A stretch of DNA of 64,000 nt, from assembly GCF_000759835.1 (NCBI RefSeq), contig NZ_BBNB01000002.1:310001-374000 (forward strand), in the 5' to 3' direction. Of this stretch, positions 37,536 through 45,564 are shown piece by piece (the first letter of the stretch is position 1; the number at the start of each line of letters is the position of its first letter). The notes under the pieces are model-generated. The model made no database searches, had not been told where the DNA came from, and saw only the letters and a list, made by a program, of their open reading frames with translations. Position numbers and translations under genes: made by a program. This DNA is from Citrobacter sedlakii NBRC 105722 (GTDB lineage: Bacteria; Pseudomonadota; Gammaproteobacteria; Enterobacterales; Enterobacteriaceae).

Positions 37536-39809
37536 ATGAACAAGAAGATTCATTCACTGGCCTTATTGGTCAATTTAGGGATTTACGGGGTCGCGCTGCC
37601 CGCCATGGCAGAAGAGACAACCGACAGCACAACCGCCTCTCATGAAGACACCATCGTCGTGACCGCCGCCCAGCAAAACCTGCAGGCCCCCGGCGTGTCG
37701 ACCATTACCGCCGATGAAATTCGCAAAAACCCGCCCGCTCGCGACGTCGCCGAAATTATCCGTACGATGCCGGGCGTTAACCTGACCGGTAACTCGACCA
37801 GCGGTCAGCGCGGCAACAACCGCCAGATCGACATTCGCGGTATGGGGCCGGAAAACACCCTGATTCTGATCGACGGTAAGCCCGTCACCAGCCGTAACTC
37901 AGTGCGACTTGGCTGGCGCGGCGAACGTGACACCCGTGGCGATACGGCCTGGGTACCGCCGGAAATGATTGAACGCATTGAAGTGCTGCGCGGTCCTGCC
38001 GCAGCGCGCTACGGCAATGGCGCCGCCGGGGGCGTGGTGAATATTATCACCAAGAAAAGCAGCAGCGAGTGGCACGGCTCGTGGAACACCTATTTCAACG
38101 CGCCGGAGCACAAAGACGAAGGCGCGACCAAGCGCACCAACTTCAGCCTGAACGGCCCGCTCGGCGGGGATTTCAGCTTCCGTCTGTACGGTAACCTCGA
38201 TAAGACCCAGGCTGACGCGCGCAACATTAACCAGGGCCATCAATCAGAGCGTACCGGCACCTATGCAGACACCCTGCCCGCCGGGCGCGAAGGGGTCATC
38301 AACAAAGATATTAACGGCGTGGTGCGCTGGGACTTCGCGCCGATGCAGTCCCTCGAACTGGAAGCGGGCTACAGTCGTCAGGGCAACCTGTACGCCGGGG
38401 ATACGCAAAATACCAACACGAACCAGTTGGTGAAAGATAATTACGGCAAAGAGACTAACCGTCTGTACCGTCAAAACTACTCGCTGACCTGGAACGGCGG
38501 CTGGGACAACGGCGTCACCACCAGCAACTGGGTGCAGTATGAACATACCCGTAACTCCCGGACACCGGAAGGTCTGGCGGGCGGTACCGAAGGGATCTTC
38601 GATCCGAAGGCCGCACAGAAATATGTTGATGCCGACCTGAACGACGTGACCCTGCACAGTGAAGTCAGTATTCCACTGGATCTGTTGGTAAACCAGAACC
38701 TGACGCTGGGCACCGAGTGGACCCAACAGCGCATGAAGGACATGCTTTCCAACTCGCAAACCTTTATGGGCGGCGATATTCCGGGCTATAGCAGTACCGA
38801 TCGCAGCCCGTATTCAAAAGCGGAAATCTTCTCGCTGTTCGCTGAGAACAACATGGAGTTGTCCGACACCACCATGCTGACGCCGGGGCTGCGTTTCGAT
38901 CATCACAGCATCGTCGGCAACAACTGGAGTCCGTCCCTGAACCTGTCACAGGGCCTCGGCGACGATTTTACCCTGAAAATGGGGATCGCCCGCGCCTATA
39001 AAGCACCGAGCCTGTACCAGACCAACCCGAACTACATTCTGTACAGCAAAGGCCAGGGCTGTTACGCCACGGGCGCGGCGTCCGGCATCGGCTGTTACAT
39101 GATGGGTAACGATGACCTGAAAGCTGAAACCAGCATTAACAAAGAGATCGGCCTTGAGTTCAAACGCGACGGCTGGCTGGCGGGCATTACCTGGTTCCGC
39201 AATGATTACCGCAATAAGATTGAGGCGGGTACCGCGCCGATGAACCGCACGTCCATCACCAGCAAAGGGAAAACCACTTACACCGATATTTACCAGTGGG
39301 AGAACGTACCCAAAGCCGTGGTTGAAGGTCTGGAAGGAACGTTAAACGTGCCGGTCAGTGAAACGGTGAACTGGACTAACAACATCACGTACATGCTGCA
39401 GAGTAAGAACAAAGAGACCGGCGAGCGCCTGTCGATTATTCCAGAGTACACGCTGAACTCAACGCTGAGCTGGCAGGTGCATCAGGACGTCTCGCTGCAG
39501 TCCACCTTCACCTGGTACGGCAAACAAGAGCCGAAGAAATACGACTACCAGGGTAAACCGGTGACGGGTTCAGACAAACAGTCCGTCAGCCCGTACAGCA
39601 TCGTTGGCCTGAGCGCCACCTGGGACGTGACCAAGAACGTCAGCCTGACCGGCGGTGTGGATAACGTCTTCGACAAGCGTTTGTGGCGTGAGGGGAATGC
39701 CCAGACTACCGGCAGCACGACTGACGTCTCGTATATGCGTGGCGCAGGCGCGTACACGTATAACGAACCGGGTCGTACGTGGTATATGAGCGTAAACACC
39801 CACTTCTGA
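37536..39809 (+). CDS. fepA: ferric enterobactin TonB-dependent receptor
   Basis: 757 residues, outer-membrane 22-strand barrel with a plug. The signal peptide of 25 residues ends AMA. The TonB box lies in DTIVVTAAQ (residues 38-46), the plug about 40-175 with LIDGKPVTSRNS, and the barrel to the C-terminal Phe (MSVNTHF). A cysteine pair in the GCYATGAASGIGCYM loop matches the FepA extracellular disulfide. A start with AGGA upstream and a leader of about 150 bp agree with E. coli. Confidence 0.97.
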   Translation: MNKKIHSLALLVNLGIYGVALPAMAEETTDSTTASHEDTIVVTAAQQNLQAPGVSTITADEIRKNPPARDVAEIIRTMPGVNLTGNSTSGQRGNNRQIDIRGMGPENTLILIDGKPVTSRNSVRLGWRGERDTRGDTAWVPPEMIERIEVLRGPAAARYGNGAAGGVVNIITKKSSSEWHGSWNTYFNAPEHKDEGATKRTNFSLNGPLGGDFSFRLYGNLDKTQADARNINQGHQSERTGTYADTLPAGREGVINKDINGVVRWDFAPMQSLELEAGYSRQGNLYAGDTQNTNTNQLVKDNYGKETNRLYRQNYSLTWNGGWDNGVTTSNWVQYEHTRNSRTPEGLAGGTEGIFDPKAAQKYVDADLNDVTLHSEVSIPLDLLVNQNLTLGTEWTQQRMKDMLSNSQTFMGGDIPGYSSTDRSPYSKAEIFSLFAENNMELSDTTMLTPGLRFDHHSIVGNNWSPSLNLSQGLGDDFTLKMGIARAYKAPSLYQTNPNYILYSKGQGCYATGAASGIGCYMMGNDDLKAETSINKEIGLEFKRDGWLAGITWFRNDYRNKIEAGTAPMNRTSITSKGKTTYTDIYQWENVPKAVVEGLEGTLNVPVSETVNWTNNITYMLQSKNKETGERLSIIPEYTLNSTLSWQVHQDVSLQSTFTWYGKQEPKKYDYQGKPVTGSDKQSVSPYSIVGLSATWDVTKNVSLTGGVDNVFDKRLWREGNAQTTGSTTDVSYMRGAGAYTYNEPGRTWYMSVNTHF

Positions 39810-39816
39810 TATCAGC

Positions 39817-39844
39817 ACACCCTTCCGCGCGGGCGGAAGGGTGT
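39817..39844 (+). terminator. strong terminator after fepA, directly upstream of entD
   Basis: Perfect 12-bp stem 39817-39828 with 39833-39844, tetraloop GCGG, then TATTAT. It ends only 12 bases before the entD ATG. Confidence 0.8.
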
Positions 39845-39856
39845 TATTATCACCCC

Positions 39857-40480
39857 ATGCAAATCACCCATTCTCGTCTCCCCTTCGCCGACCTTACGCT
39901 GCACGTCGTCACTTTCGATCCCGCCAGCTTTCAGGAAAGCGACCTGCTGTGGCTCCCTCACTACACGCGTCTGATGAACGCCGGACGCAAGCGTAAAAGC
40001 GAGCATCTGGCAGGCCGGATTGCCGCCGTACATGCGTTAAGGGAGTATGGCGTCAAAAGCGTACCGGGCATCGGCGATCGGCGTCAGCCGCTATGGCCGG
40101 AAGGGCTGTTCGGCAGCATCAGCCACTGCGGCAATACCGCGCTGGCGGTAGTCGCCAGAGAGCCGGTGGGGGTTGATACAGAAGCCTTGCTTTCGCCGCA
40201 GACGGCGGAAGAACTGGTAAGAAGTCTCGTTTCGGAGACTGAGCAGGAACGTCTGAAAGCGTGTCGCCTGCCCTTTGAACAGGCGCTGACGCTGGCCTTT
40301 TCCGCCAAAGAGAGCGCCTTTAAAGCCACGCCAGCGTCAGAGCAGCATCACGCCGGGTTTCACCACTATGAGATTGTCGACGTGCAGGCAAACCTGCTGC
40401 GTCTGCGCCACCGCGCGCTGCGTTGGCGCGTGCAGTGGCATCTCACCCAACAGCATCTGATCACGCTGGCCCGCGGTTAA
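39857..40480 (+). CDS. entD: enterobactin synthase phosphopantetheinyl transferase
   Basis: 207 residues from ATG 39857 (MQITHSRLPF). It installs 4'-phosphopantetheine on EntB Ser245 and on the EntF carrier domain. Sfp-class motifs: GSISHCGNTALAVVA near residue 86, GVDTE near 105 (magnesium ligands) and FSAKESAFKA near 150. More diverged from E. coli than other ent proteins, as usual for EntD. No proper ribosome site precedes it; the fepA terminator fills that place. Its stop overlaps the facing transketolase gene. Confidence 0.94.
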   Translation: MQITHSRLPFADLTLHVVTFDPASFQESDLLWLPHYTRLMNAGRKRKSEHLAGRIAAVHALREYGVKSVPGIGDRRQPLWPEGLFGSISHCGNTALAVVAREPVGVDTEALLSPQTAEELVRSLVSETEQERLKACRLPFEQALTLAFSAKESAFKATPASEQHHAGFHHYEIVDVQANLLRLRHRALRWRVQWHLTQQHLITLARG

Positions 40481-41418
40481 CCGTTGAGCAACTCGCGCGC
40501 CTGATTCGCCACAGACTGCGCGTCAAAGCCGTGGTGTTGTCGCATCCAGCGCCGATCCGCCGCCGCAGCGTATTCACCGTCCGGAATACCCAACCGCTTC
40601 AGTACCGCGCCGCTGCCCGCTTCTGCCAGCGCCTCCGCCACCAGACTGCCCAGCCCGCCGTTAACGTTATGTTCTTCAACGGTTATTACCGCCTTGCACC
40701 CTTTCAGCGCAGCCAACAGGGCCTGTGTATCACAAGGGCGGATTGACGGCACGCCAATTACCGTCGCATGGATACCGGCGTCGGCTAACAGCGAGGCGGC
40801 ATCCACCACTTCATGCACCGTCGACCCTGTCGCCACCAGCGCCAGATCGTCACCTTCGCGTAACGTCACAACCGCGCCAGGCGCAAAGCGATAGTCCTCA
40901 CCATACAGCTCCGGCAGCGCTTTGCCGTCCATACGGATATATACAGGACCGACATAACCGAGGGCGTAGTCGATGATCTGACGGCATTCGCGCGGAGACG
41001 AAGGGGCGAATATCTGGATATTGCCAAACCCCCGCATAACAGCGAGATCGTCGATCGAATGGTGGGTACTGGCCAACGGCCCATAGCTGGCCCCGGCGTT
41101 CAGGCCAAACAGCTTCACGTTCGTGTTGTTGTAACAAACATCGACTTTGATTTGCTCGTTAGCCCGGGAAATCAGGAACGGTGCGGCGTTACACGTGACG
41201 GCGACTTTCCCGCCCAGCGCCAGCCCTGCCGCCGTACCGACCATGCTTTGCTCGGCGATCCCCACGTTAACCAGCCTGCCGGGAAACTGTTTGATAAACG
41301 GGGCAATCTTCGCCGTCGAGGTGGAGTCCGCCACCACCGGCACCAGGTCGACGCCCTTTTCCACGGCATCAATAAACGCCTGAACCATCACGTTCGCGAG
41401 GTGTTCTGCATTACTCAT
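40477..41418 (-). CDS. transketolase-like subunit B (C-terminal half)
   Basis: 313 residues carrying the pyrimidine-binding (VNVGIAEQSMVGTAAGLALGG near residue 47) and C-terminal domains of a transketolase split into two genes. The VGIAEQ glutamate that activates thiamine diphosphate is present. Such split enzymes transfer two-carbon units between sugar phosphates in specialised pathways (for example apulose-4-phosphate transketolase AptAB or sulfosugar SqwGH). It overlaps subunit A by eight bases. Its stop shares the TTAA at 40477-40480 with the entD stop. Confidence 0.87.
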   Translation of the reverse strand: MSNAEHLANVMVQAFIDAVEKGVDLVPVVADSTSTAKIAPFIKQFPGRLVNVGIAEQSMVGTAAGLALGGKVAVTCNAAPFLISRANEQIKVDVCYNNTNVKLFGLNAGASYGPLASTHHSIDDLAVMRGFGNIQIFAPSSPRECRQIIDYALGYVGPVYIRMDGKALPELYGEDYRFAPGAVVTLREGDDLALVATGSTVHEVVDAASLLADAGIHATVIGVPSIRPCDTQALLAALKGCKAVITVEEHNVNGGLGSLVAEALAEAGSGAVLKRLGIPDGEYAAAADRRWMRQHHGFDAQSVANQARELLNG

Positions 41419-42241
41419 CTTTCAGTTCCTCCAGTGCCAGTGCGATTTCTTCGCCTTTCGGTACGCGGTGGTGCCATTCCGGACGTCCCTGAATAAAGGA
41501 GATCCCTGCGCCTTTGGTGGTGTTGGCGATAATGACATTGGGTTTACCCGCCTGTTTCAGCCCTTCCAGCGCGGCAACCACCGACGCCATCTCATTGCCT
41601 TCACACTCCGTTACCGCCATACCAAACGCCCGCCATTTATCGGCCAGCGGGTCCGTATTCAGGATTTCGCGGGTCGGCCCGGCAAGCTGAAGATTGTTTT
41701 TATCGTTAATGATGATCAGGTTATCCAGCCCGTAATGCGCTGCCGCCAGCGCGGCTTCCCAGTTACTGCCTTCTGCCAGCTCGCCGTCGCCGGTAATCAA
41801 AAAAATGCGGCGGGCGCTGTTGCTTTTTTTGGCTGCCAGCGCCAGTCCCACCGCAACAGGCAAACCGTGGCCCAGCGCGCCCGTGTTCAACTCAATGCCG
41901 GGGGTTTTCTGGCGAACCGGGTGTCCGGGAAGATGGGAGTTGGCATGCTGGTAGGTTTCCAGCCAGTCGACGGGGAAAAATCCCGCTTCTGCCAGCACGC
42001 AGTAATAGCACCCCACCGCGTGCCCTTTAGACTGGATGTAGATGTCGCGCTGGTCATCGTCCAGGCGATCCGGCGCAACGTTGAGAATACGGAAGTAGAG
42101 CGCGGTCAGCAGTTCAACCTGAGACAAGTCGGCACCAGTATGGCCGCCTGCGGGACTGTTGGCGTTGAGTCTGACAATGTGGCGGCGCACGGCTCGCGCC
42201 TTGCGCTCAAGCGTCTGGATATCGTAATTGTAGGGATTCAT
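41411..42241 (-). CDS. transketolase-like subunit A (N-terminal half, ThDP pyrophosphate domain)
   Basis: 276 residues. The thiamine diphosphate/magnesium motif is intact: GDGELAEGSNWEAA near residue 151 through IINDKNN near 180, about 30 residues apart. HTGADLSQVELLTALYF and TGALGHGLPVAVG are typical of transketolase N-terminal halves. Start has AGAGGT upstream. First gene of the leftward operon of the putative polyol regulon, with a palindromic site 30-41 bp upstream. Confidence 0.88.
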   Translation of the reverse strand: MNPYNYDIQTLERKARAVRRHIVRLNANSPAGGHTGADLSQVELLTALYFRILNVAPDRLDDDQRDIYIQSKGHAVGCYYCVLAEAGFFPVDWLETYQHANSHLPGHPVRQKTPGIELNTGALGHGLPVAVGLALAAKKSNSARRIFLITGDGELAEGSNWEAALAAAHYGLDNLIIINDKNNLQLAGPTREILNTDPLADKWRAFGMAVTECEGNEMASVVAALEGLKQAGKPNVIIANTTKGAGISFIQGRPEWHHRVPKGEEIALALEELKDE

Positions 42242-42270
42242 TTAATACCTCTGAATTTATTTTCAACATG

Positions 42271-42282
42271 GAATATTTATTC
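42271..42282. promoter_or_regulatory. candidate SorC-regulator operator O1
   Basis: GAATATTTATTC, one base from the perfect palindrome found twice elsewhere in the cluster (42422-42433 and 43795-43806). It lies 30 bp upstream of the transketolase A start. Confidence 0.5.
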
Positions 42283-42421
42283 CACCAGGAACTAAAAAAA
42301 CCAGACATCCCCAGGCGTTGCATGACATGGCTTGTGCCGCTGCAGGATACTCAGGAACATTCTGTCTCCTTACCGCAACTGGATTAACGAATGACATATT
42401 CAATTGACTTAATGCGTCACT

Positions 42422-42433
42422 GAATATATATTC
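42422..42433. promoter_or_regulatory. candidate SorC-regulator operator O2
   Basis: Perfect palindrome GAATATATATTC (14 bp with flanking T/A). TATTCAATT occurs on both sides (42397-42405 and 42448-42456), giving extra half sites. Located between the divergent transketolase and regulator genes. Confidence 0.6.
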
Positions 42434-42471
42434 ATACTTGATTCTTTATTCAATTATGCGACCTTTTTCTC

Positions 42472-42539
42472 AGCTTTGTCCAATGCTGTTTTTGAGGATT
42501 GGTTAAACTTAGAGCTTTGTCACACTTACCAGCTTTGTC
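42472..42539. repeat. three direct repeats AGCTTTGTC before the SorC-type regulator
   Basis: Identical 9-mers at 42472-42480, 42513-42521 and 42531-42539 (centre spacing 41 and 18 bp) in 85-150 bp upstream of the regulator start. Could be an iterated protein-binding site; the factor is unknown. Confidence 0.5.
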
Positions 42540-42623
42540 TTTTCGCGTATGATAATACCCTCTAAGATAATGGCGGTACGGAACGTATGTGTCTGGCTAT
42601 GATGAATTTTTTTGGGGAATACT

Positions 42624-43574
42624 ATGGCAAAGCAGGATGAACAACGGCTATTGGTTAAAATCGCAACCCTTTACTATCTCGAGGGTCGCAAACAGTCCGA
42701 TATTGCTCAGCTTCTCTCGCTTTCTCAGTCGTTTATCTCCCGCGCAATCACCCGCTGTCAAAAAGAGGGCGTGGTGAAAATCAGCGTCGTTCAACCGTCC
42801 AATATTTTTCTTAATCTTGAGAAAGGCATCGAAGAACGCTACGGGTTGAAACAAGCCATCGTGGTGGATACGGAAGAAGATGCCAGCGATCACGCCCTTA
42901 AACGCGCCATAGGCTCCGCCGCGGCCCACTATCTTGAAACCCGTCTGCGGCCTAAAGATCTGGTTGGCGTCTCGTCGTGGAGTTCAACCATCCGCGCAAT
43001 GGTCGACGAAGTCCATACACAAAATCTGAAGGCGGGCGGCGTCATTCAACTTCTCGGCGGCGTCGGACCAAACGGCAACGTGCAGGCTACCATCCTCACC
43101 CAAACGCTGGCGCAGCACCTGAACTGCGATGCCTGGCTTCTGCCCTCGCAAAGTATCGAAGGTTCAGTGGAAGAGAAAAACCGGCTTATCGCCAGCAAAG
43201 ACGTCGCCGATGTGATCTCACGCTTCGATAACGTTGATATCGCCATTGTCGGCATCGGCATTCTCGAACCGTCGCAGCTCCTCAAAACCTCCGGGAACTA
43301 TTATCACGAAGATATGCTCCAGGTGCTGGCCGATCGCGGTGCCGTTGGGGATATCTGCCTGCACTACTATGACAAAAACGGTCAACCTGTTTTACAGGAC
43401 GACGAAGATCCGGTGATCGGCATGGCGCTCGACAAAGTGAAAAAATGCCCAAACGTCGTGGCGCTGGCTGGCGGTACCGACAAAGTCGCGGCCATTAAGG
43501 GGGCGCTGAACGGCGGCTATATTGACGTTTTGATCACCGACTATCCCACCGCTCGCCAGTTGGTCACCGCCTGA
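42624..43574 (+). CDS. SorC/DeoR-family sugar-binding transcriptional regulator
   Basis: 316 residues from ATG 42624 (MAKQDEQRLL); a TTG four codons upstream is weaker. N-terminal helix-turn-helix (about 5-50: RKQSDIAQLLSLSQSFISRAI) and a C-terminal sugar-phosphate-binding domain of the SorC/EryD type (GVSSWSSTIRAMV near 115, VALAGGTDKVAAIKGAL near 290). Relatives act on erythritol, sorbose, deoxyribonucleoside or other polyol operons and respond to phosphorylated intermediates. It sits between the two divergent halves of the cluster. The repeated GAATATWTATTC palindromes are its likely operators. Confidence 0.87.
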   Translation: MAKQDEQRLLVKIATLYYLEGRKQSDIAQLLSLSQSFISRAITRCQKEGVVKISVVQPSNIFLNLEKGIEERYGLKQAIVVDTEEDASDHALKRAIGSAAAHYLETRLRPKDLVGVSSWSSTIRAMVDEVHTQNLKAGGVIQLLGGVGPNGNVQATILTQTLAQHLNCDAWLLPSQSIEGSVEEKNRLIASKDVADVISRFDNVDIAIVGIGILEPSQLLKTSGNYYHEDMLQVLADRGAVGDICLHYYDKNGQPVLQDDEDPVIGMALDKVKKCPNVVALAGGTDKVAAIKGALNGGYIDVLITDYPTARQLVTA

Positions 43575-43591
43575 ATTCCGCCTCACTGTAC

Positions 43592-43625
43592 TGCCTTTGC
43601 GTTGCGTTTCTTGTGCGCAAAGGCA
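43592..43625 (+). terminator. hairpin after the SorC-type regulator
   Basis: Perfect 10-bp stem TGCCTTTGCG (43592-43601) / CGCAAAGGCA (43616-43625) with a 14-base loop, 18 bp after the stop. The downstream bases are A-rich rather than T-rich, so it may be a weak terminator. Confidence 0.5.
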
Positions 43626-43794
43626 TTAAAAATCTTTAAATTTCAATAAACTGAAAGGATTCACCTCCACGTAATTTTCACCGGTCTTTGCTATTCTGCC
43701 CACTCTCTAAGTGTGATTCTCAGCACAATTGATGATTTTTTCGGTAGCTCAGCCCAACGATTGTGGCTAAGGTATTAAATAAATAATCAATATC

Positions 43795-43806
43795 GAATAT
43801 ATATTC
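43795..43806. promoter_or_regulatory. candidate SorC-regulator operator O3
   Basis: GAATATATATTC, identical to O2 at 42422-42433. It lies 110 bp before the kinase start, in the AT-rich promoter region of the rightward operon. Confidence 0.6.
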
Positions 43807-43916
43807 ACAAACAAAAATACGCGACGTCACAGCCAGCCTGATGAAGTAAAACGCGACAACGAGGGATGCCATTCTGCCTTCTACGCCGGGACGCAATGTG
43901 ACTCAGGAGACAATCT

Positions 43917-45437
43917 ATGTGTACAGCGAAGAAAGGGTTCATTATCGCGCTGGATGAAGGCACCACCAACGCGAAAGCGGTCGCGCTAGACGACAGGGGC
44001 AACGTGGTCGCGAAATACTCTCAGCCGTTGGCGATTCAAACGCCGCGGGAAGGCTGGGTGGAACAATCCGGCGAGGTATTGATTGAGGCATCCCTGGACG
44101 TGATCGCCAGGGCCATTCAGCATGTCGGCGCAGACAACGTCGTTGCGCTGGCGATCAGTAATCAGCGTGAAACCGCCATCGGCTGGTATCGCGACAGCGG
44201 TAAGCCGCTGAATGCCGCGATCACCTGGCAGTGTACGCGCAGCGCGGCCTGGTGTGAGGCGCTGCGCCAGGATAACCAGGAGCCGTTGATTAAAGCCACA
44301 ACCGGCTTGCCCATCGCCCCGCTGTTCTCGGCCTCTAAAATGCGCTGGCTTCTGGAATCGATACCTGACGGTGCGCGACTGGCGGAACAGGGAAAAATTT
44401 GCCTGGGCACCATCGACAGTTGGTTGCTGTGGAACTTAACCGGCGGCGAGGCCTTCTCCTGCGACTACTCCAACGCCGCCCGCACCCAACTGCTTAACCT
44501 GCAAACCGGGCAATGGGATGAGGCGATGCTGGCGCTGTTCGCGATCCCCCGCGTCGCGCTGCCGGAAATCAAACCCTCCAGCGGCCTGTTTGGTCATACC
44601 CGTGGGCTGGCCGGGATCCCGGATGGTATTCCGGTGATGTCGATGGTTGGCGATTCTCACGCCGCCCTGTTTGGTCATGCGCTTGGCGAACTGGGGTGTG
44701 TTAAAGCTACCTACGGCACGGGTTCCTCAGTCATGGCGCCAGTGAAGTCGGCGCAGTGCGCTATCCACGCGCTGGCGACCACCATCGCCTGGCATGATGG
44801 CGAACGCATTATTTACGGTCTGGAAGGCAACATTCCGCATACCGGCGACGCGGTTGCCTGGATGGCGGACAGCACCGGACTGAGCGAACTGCCTGACGAC
44901 GAGCTGGCGCATGAACTTAACACCCTTCCCGCTTCCGTTGAATCGACCCTCGGCGTTTACTTTGTCCCGGCGCTGACCGGGCTAGGCGCGCCCTGGTGGG
45001 ATGACAGCGCGCGGGGCGTGATCTGCGGACTCAGCCGCGGGGTAAAGCGGGCGCATCTGATCCGCGCCGCCCTCGAGTCTATTACCTATCAGATTGCAGA
45101 CGTGGTCGTTGCCATGCAACAGCACGACGATTTCAGCTTAACGGCGCTCATGGTTGACGGCGGTCCAACAAAAAATGACTGGTTGATGCAATACCAGGCG
45201 GATCTGTTGGGCTGTCCGGTGATGCGCAGCGATGTGCCGGAACTTTCCGCCATCGGCGCAGCGTTGCTGGCGCGCAAAGCGCTTCACCCCGGCTCGCTGA
45301 GCGATCTTAAAGACCTCTTAACCGAGCACAGTACTTTTCAGCCCGACATGGCGCGCCACCGTCGACTGCAACAACGATGGCAGGCATGGCGCCATGCGGT
45401 GAACAGAACATTATGGAAACCGGCCTCGTCGGTCTGA
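43917..45437 (+). CDS. FGGY-family carbohydrate kinase (glycerol kinase-like)
   Basis: 506 residues, cytoplasmic. N-terminal DEGTTNAKAVALDDRGNVVA (near 13) is the first phosphate-binding loop; ISNQRETAIGW (near 80) and GTGSSVMAP (near 267) match the glycerol kinase/erythritol kinase branch; MVDGGPTKNDWLMQYQADLLGCPV (from near 417) is the FGGY C-terminal signature region. It probably phosphorylates a ketose or polyol before transketolase cleavage. Substrate unknown; plain glycerol is unlikely given the partners. First gene of the rightward operon. Confidence 0.88.
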   Translation: MCTAKKGFIIALDEGTTNAKAVALDDRGNVVAKYSQPLAIQTPREGWVEQSGEVLIEASLDVIARAIQHVGADNVVALAISNQRETAIGWYRDSGKPLNAAITWQCTRSAAWCEALRQDNQEPLIKATTGLPIAPLFSASKMRWLLESIPDGARLAEQGKICLGTIDSWLLWNLTGGEAFSCDYSNAARTQLLNLQTGQWDEAMLALFAIPRVALPEIKPSSGLFGHTRGLAGIPDGIPVMSMVGDSHAALFGHALGELGCVKATYGTGSSVMAPVKSAQCAIHALATTIAWHDGERIIYGLEGNIPHTGDAVAWMADSTGLSELPDDELAHELNTLPASVESTLGVYFVPALTGLGAPWWDDSARGVICGLSRGVKRAHLIRAALESITYQIADVVVAMQQHDDFSLTALMVDGGPTKNDWLMQYQADLLGCPVMRSDVPELSAIGAALLARKALHPGSLSDLKDLLTEHSTFQPDMARHRRLQQRWQAWRHAVNRTLWKPASSV

Positions 45438-45564
45438 CGCCTTACCAGGGAATAACGGCTGACTGAATACATTCACTCAACAAAGGAGGACTCCGGCCCA
45501 TAACAAATCTGGCTTTACGTTGTTTCACCGTACCCGACAATAACAACACAGAGAGAACATTGTC

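Larger units (their letters stand above)
42242..42623. other. transketolase / regulator divergent spacer (382 bp)
   Basis: AT-rich and non-coding. Holds operator candidates O1 and O2, three AGCTTTGTC repeats, and the presumed promoters for both directions. A GGGG motif (42614-42617) serves as ribosome site of the regulator. Confidence 0.65.
43575..43916. other. regulator-kinase spacer (342 bp)
   Basis: Non-coding. Contains the hairpin at 43592-43625, an AT-rich stretch 43770-43820 with operator candidate O3, and the kinase leader with CAGGAGACAATCT before ATG 43917. No other structure seen. Confidence 0.65.

Noticed and set aside
37433-37645. 70-codon frame in the fepA leader overlapping the fepA start
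   Set aside because: More than half overlaps fepA in another frame, no ribosome site, and the translation is not protein-like.
43575-43700. Riboswitch in the regulator-kinase spacer
   Set aside because: Only one plain hairpin is seen, without conserved loops or a T-tract that would support a riboswitch expression platform.
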